Assembly: GCF_023149135.1 (NCBI RefSeq)
Contig: NZ_JAIWJX010000002.1
Coordinates: 4,030,001-4,094,000 of the forward strand
Length of the DNA stretch: 64,000 bases
Source of the DNA: Fictibacillus marinisediminis
GTDB lineage: Bacteria; Bacillota; Bacilli; Bacillales; Fictibacillaceae
Reading direction: 5' to 3'
Shown piece after piece: positions 62,060 to 64,000 of the stretch. Position 1 is the stretch's first letter; every line of letters begins with the position of its first letter. The position numbers and the translations under genes were made by a program. The notes below the pieces were generated by a model. The model ran no database searches, was not told the DNA's origin, and worked only from the letters and a program-made list of their open reading frames with translations.

Positions 62060-63067
62060 CTATAGCCTCTTCGGAGCCAATTCCACTGCCTGGCGGAGGG
62101 CTTCGGTCATGCTTTTTTCGTCGGCAATACCTTTACCTGCAATGTCGAACGCAGTTCCGTGGTCCACGCTCGTCCGAATAATAGGCAATCCGACTGTGAT
62201 ATTTACGCCTGCATCCAGTCCCAATACTTTGACCGGTCCATGGCCCTGATCGTGATACATGGCGACGACAATATCAAAATCACCGCGGACCGTGCGGAAA
62301 AATAGTGTGTCAGCAGGAAGGGGGCCAACGACATTAACGCCTTCTTTTTGTGCTCTTTGCACCCCCGGTATTACTTTCTCATCTTCCTCACCGTATCCGA
62401 ACAGACCGTTTTCCCCAGCATGCGGATTAATTCCGCAGACTGCGATCTTTGGCGACTCAATTCCTGATTTCTTCAACGTCTCATCTGCAAGTTTAATAAC
62501 ACGATAGACCCGCTCAGGATTAATCATTTTTACGGCATCAATGATACCGACATGAGTGGTAACATGAATGACTTTTAAATTAGGAGCCGAAAGCATCATG
62601 GAAAACTCATCTGTTCCCGTCAGCTCGGCCAATATTTCAGTATGGCCCGGGTACTTATGTCCACCTTTATGCAATGCTTCTTTGTTTAAAGGCGCAGTAC
62701 AAATCGCATCAATCTTTCCTTTATTGGCAAGGTCAATTGCCTTGCTTAAATATTCAAAAGCGGCATGACCAGCAATAGGCGAAACCTGCCCAACCGGCAG
62801 ATCTTCAGGGACCAGATCTAAATTAAGTGTGTATACCGTACCATACTCAAATTCAAGATGATCTAACTCTTCTTCTGTAATATTTTGAATCGCAAGGCCA
62901 CTGTTTACGTAGCTCTTGGCCCGCTCAAGAATTTTGCTGTCCCCGATAACGAAAGGACGGCAAAGATCGTATATTTCTTGGCTCGCGAGGCTTTTTAAGA
63001 TAATCTCCGGACCAACACCTGCCGCATCTCCCATTGTAATCCCGACAATACTTTTATTTTGATTCAT
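62060..63067 (-). CDS. pdxA2: Second PdxA2-type 4-phospho-acid-sugar dehydrogenase
   Basis: A 335-residue PdxA-family enzyme. Motifs: [78 protein letters not shown]. All three metal His are present. It keeps the usual VNxTxGLP loop, unlike the copy at 53.6 kb, which suggests a different acid sugar. Its start overlaps the end of the kinase gene by 14 bases. It forms an operon with a DUF1537 kinase that continues past the window. Confidence 0.87.
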   Translation of the reverse strand: MNQNKSIVGITMGDAAGVGPEIILKSLASQEIYDLCRPFVIGDSKILERAKSYVNSGLAIQNITEEELDHLEFEYGTVYTLNLDLVPEDLPVGQVSPIAGHAAFEYLSKAIDLANKGKIDAICTAPLNKEALHKGGHKYPGHTEILAELTGTDEFSMMLSAPNLKVIHVTTHVGIIDAVKMINPERVYRVIKLADETLKKSGIESPKIAVCGINPHAGENGLFGYGEEDEKVIPGVQRAQKEGVNVVGPLPADTLFFRTVRGDFDIVVAMYHDQGHGPVKVLGLDAGVNITVGLPIIRTSVDHGTAFDIAGKGIADEKSMTEALRQAVELAPKRL

Positions 63068-64000
63068 GCTCTAACACCTCTCCTGTCATATGGTTCAACG
63101 CATGGACTAAAGAATCTTCATTGCCGAATCCCCCGGCCTTTGTAACCGCCAAAAACGAGCGTTGGATGTCGCTTAGTATTCCTAGAGGAAGACCCGGTTC
63201 CAGCTCAGACCACAGTTCCATTTGTGTCATTCCAACCTCTGAACATACCGCCTTAGCGGTGTCTCCACCAGTAAGCACCAAGCCTGCAATTTCAGGAAAC
63301 TGATCAAGCAAAGACCGGGCTATGATTCCAAGCTCCCTTGATATCATTTCCCCCACCTGATTTTTATGCAAGCCCAAGTCCCTGCCAAGCTCATGAGCTG
63401 CTGCTCGGTTTTCATCTGAACCATCTACATAAAGGACAAGATGGCGCATACCCTGGGCCTGATTTATTAGTTGAATCAGATGCTGCAGATCATAGGTTTT
63501 TTTCATTAGATCAGCCGGTTTCATTTCAATCATAAGAGAGTCCGGCATTGTACTCACCTTCGCCAGCTGAATTTTCGTCGTCATTGATAAGCTCGCTGAT
63601 ACAGTAAGGGTTTGTCTTATTACTGCCTTTTCCTTTTTCAATGGTTTTGGTACTTCGAGCTTCAGAGCAGCCGGCAGGTACTCGATGAGGCCCGCTGACC
63701 CCGCCCATAAGGTTCTTTTATTTAATGAGGCAAAAATTTGAGCAGCTTTTTCTAGATGTTCTTCCTTTTCGGCATCGCAAACAAACCACTTTTTCCCTTC
63801 ATCCATATCTTCAAGAACGTTTGCTAAAATCTCTTTCCTGGAACGAGACAGCAATTGGCTGTCTATTGTGCTGATTTTATGTTCAGCGTACTTCGTCAAA
63901 AGAGCAGGGATTCCGCTTTCTGTTACAGGCGTTTTTGGATCTTGCCCAAATTCTGTCTGGTCTACAAGTGTACCGCCAACATATTGGAAGCCATTGATCG
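63054..64000 (-). CDS. Second DUF1537 four-carbon acid-sugar kinase, 5' end cut by window edge
   Basis: The frame is open to the window end, so the first ~100 residues (with the ADDxTGA motif) lie outside. The visible part starts NGFQYVGGTLVDQTEFGQD, the family's substrate region, and ends LVLTGGDTAKAVCSEVG (Gly-rich nucleotide loop) and VTKAGGFGNEDSLVHAL. In relatives it phosphorylates D-threonate or D-erythronate. It is distinct in sequence from the kinase at 52.3 kb. The apparent start at 63899 is a TTG inside the gene, not the true start. Confidence 0.82.
   Translation of the reverse strand, partial: INGFQYVGGTLVDQTEFGQDPKTPVTESGIPALLTKYAEHKISTIDSQLLSRSRKEILANVLEDMDEGKKWFVCDAEKEEHLEKAAQIFASLNKRTLWAGSAGLIEYLPAALKLEVPKPLKKEKAVIRQTLTVSASLSMTTKIQLAKVSTMPDSLMIEMKPADLMKKTYDLQHLIQLINQAQGMRHLVLYVDGSDENRAAAHELGRDLGLHKNQVGEMISRELGIIARSLLDQFPEIAGLVLTGGDTAKAVCSEVGMTQMELWSELEPGLPLGILSDIQRSFLAVTKAGGFGNEDSLVHALNHMTGEVLEHESK

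Overview
The window looks like chromosomal DNA of an aerobic, spore-forming Bacillaceae (Fictibacillus/Bacillus-like). The evidence is a GerA-type germination receptor operon, a caa3 oxidase with a CtaA heme A synthase, an AprX-type subtilase, a T-box leader, sigma-A promoters, AGGAGG ribosome binding sites with frequent TTG/GTG starts, and several Bacillaceae intergenic repeat families. There are no rRNA or tRNA genes, no prophage and no CRISPR. The genus is an inference.

Layout. 1-9.2 kb: 3' end of ctaA, a lactonase-fold protein (pgl), a secreted M28 peptidase, an epimerase/DapA-family pair, an esterase that probably starts at ATT, and a DHA2 drug exporter. 9.4-24.1 kb: a carbohydrate locus. 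One strand carries a sugar ABC transporter operon with a solute-binding lipoprotein, two permeases, a cytosolic GntR/solute-binding-protein fusion regulator, a dehydrogenase and a second regulator-like protein. Divergent to it lie two secreted beta-propeller genes, each broken by a one-base frameshift, and a GH84 beta-N-acetylglucosaminidase. 24.1-30 kb: a large secreted subtilase, a TauE/SafE permease and AprX. 30-37.5 kb: formate dehydrogenase with its DUF1641 partner, and a three-gene caa3-type oxidase. 37.7-42.7 kb: an oxidoreductase, a frameshifted SdpI-family gene, a quinone reductase/HxlR pair whose regulator has a premature stop, and a MarR-SDR-NQO stress cluster with twin operators. 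42.7-47 kb: a gerK-like operon (order A-C-B) with a divergent small D-protein candidate. 47-51 kb: AlkD-like gene, DUF4405 membrane protein and T-box-controlled argS. 51.5-56 kb: an acid-sugar (probably D-threonate) operon of DeoR, DUF1537 kinase, PdxA2 and MFS transporter. 56-60.3 kb: brnQ and a PhzF/LysR pair. 60.4-64 kb: an ArgH-like lyase and a second, different PdxA2/DUF1537 pair running off the window edge.

How genes work together. ctaA supplies heme A for oxidases such as the caa3 enzyme. The ABC transporter, GH84 enzyme and propellers suggest scavenging of amino-sugar glycans. The DUF1537 kinase and PdxA2 would phosphorylate and then oxidatively decarboxylate a four-carbon acid sugar to DHAP.

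The most unusual signal is in intergenic DNA. Six arrays share one architecture: a 14-bp core that starts TTTA and usually ends in A's, plus 6-7 variable bases, repeated 3-6 times at a strict 20-22 bp step. Each lies just beyond an intrinsic terminator. Three different core sequences are used, each at two loci. The window also holds five copies of a nested-palindrome terminator element and three copies of a ~130-bp structured element with compensatory changes. Two of the latter flank the acid-sugar operon as direct repeats.
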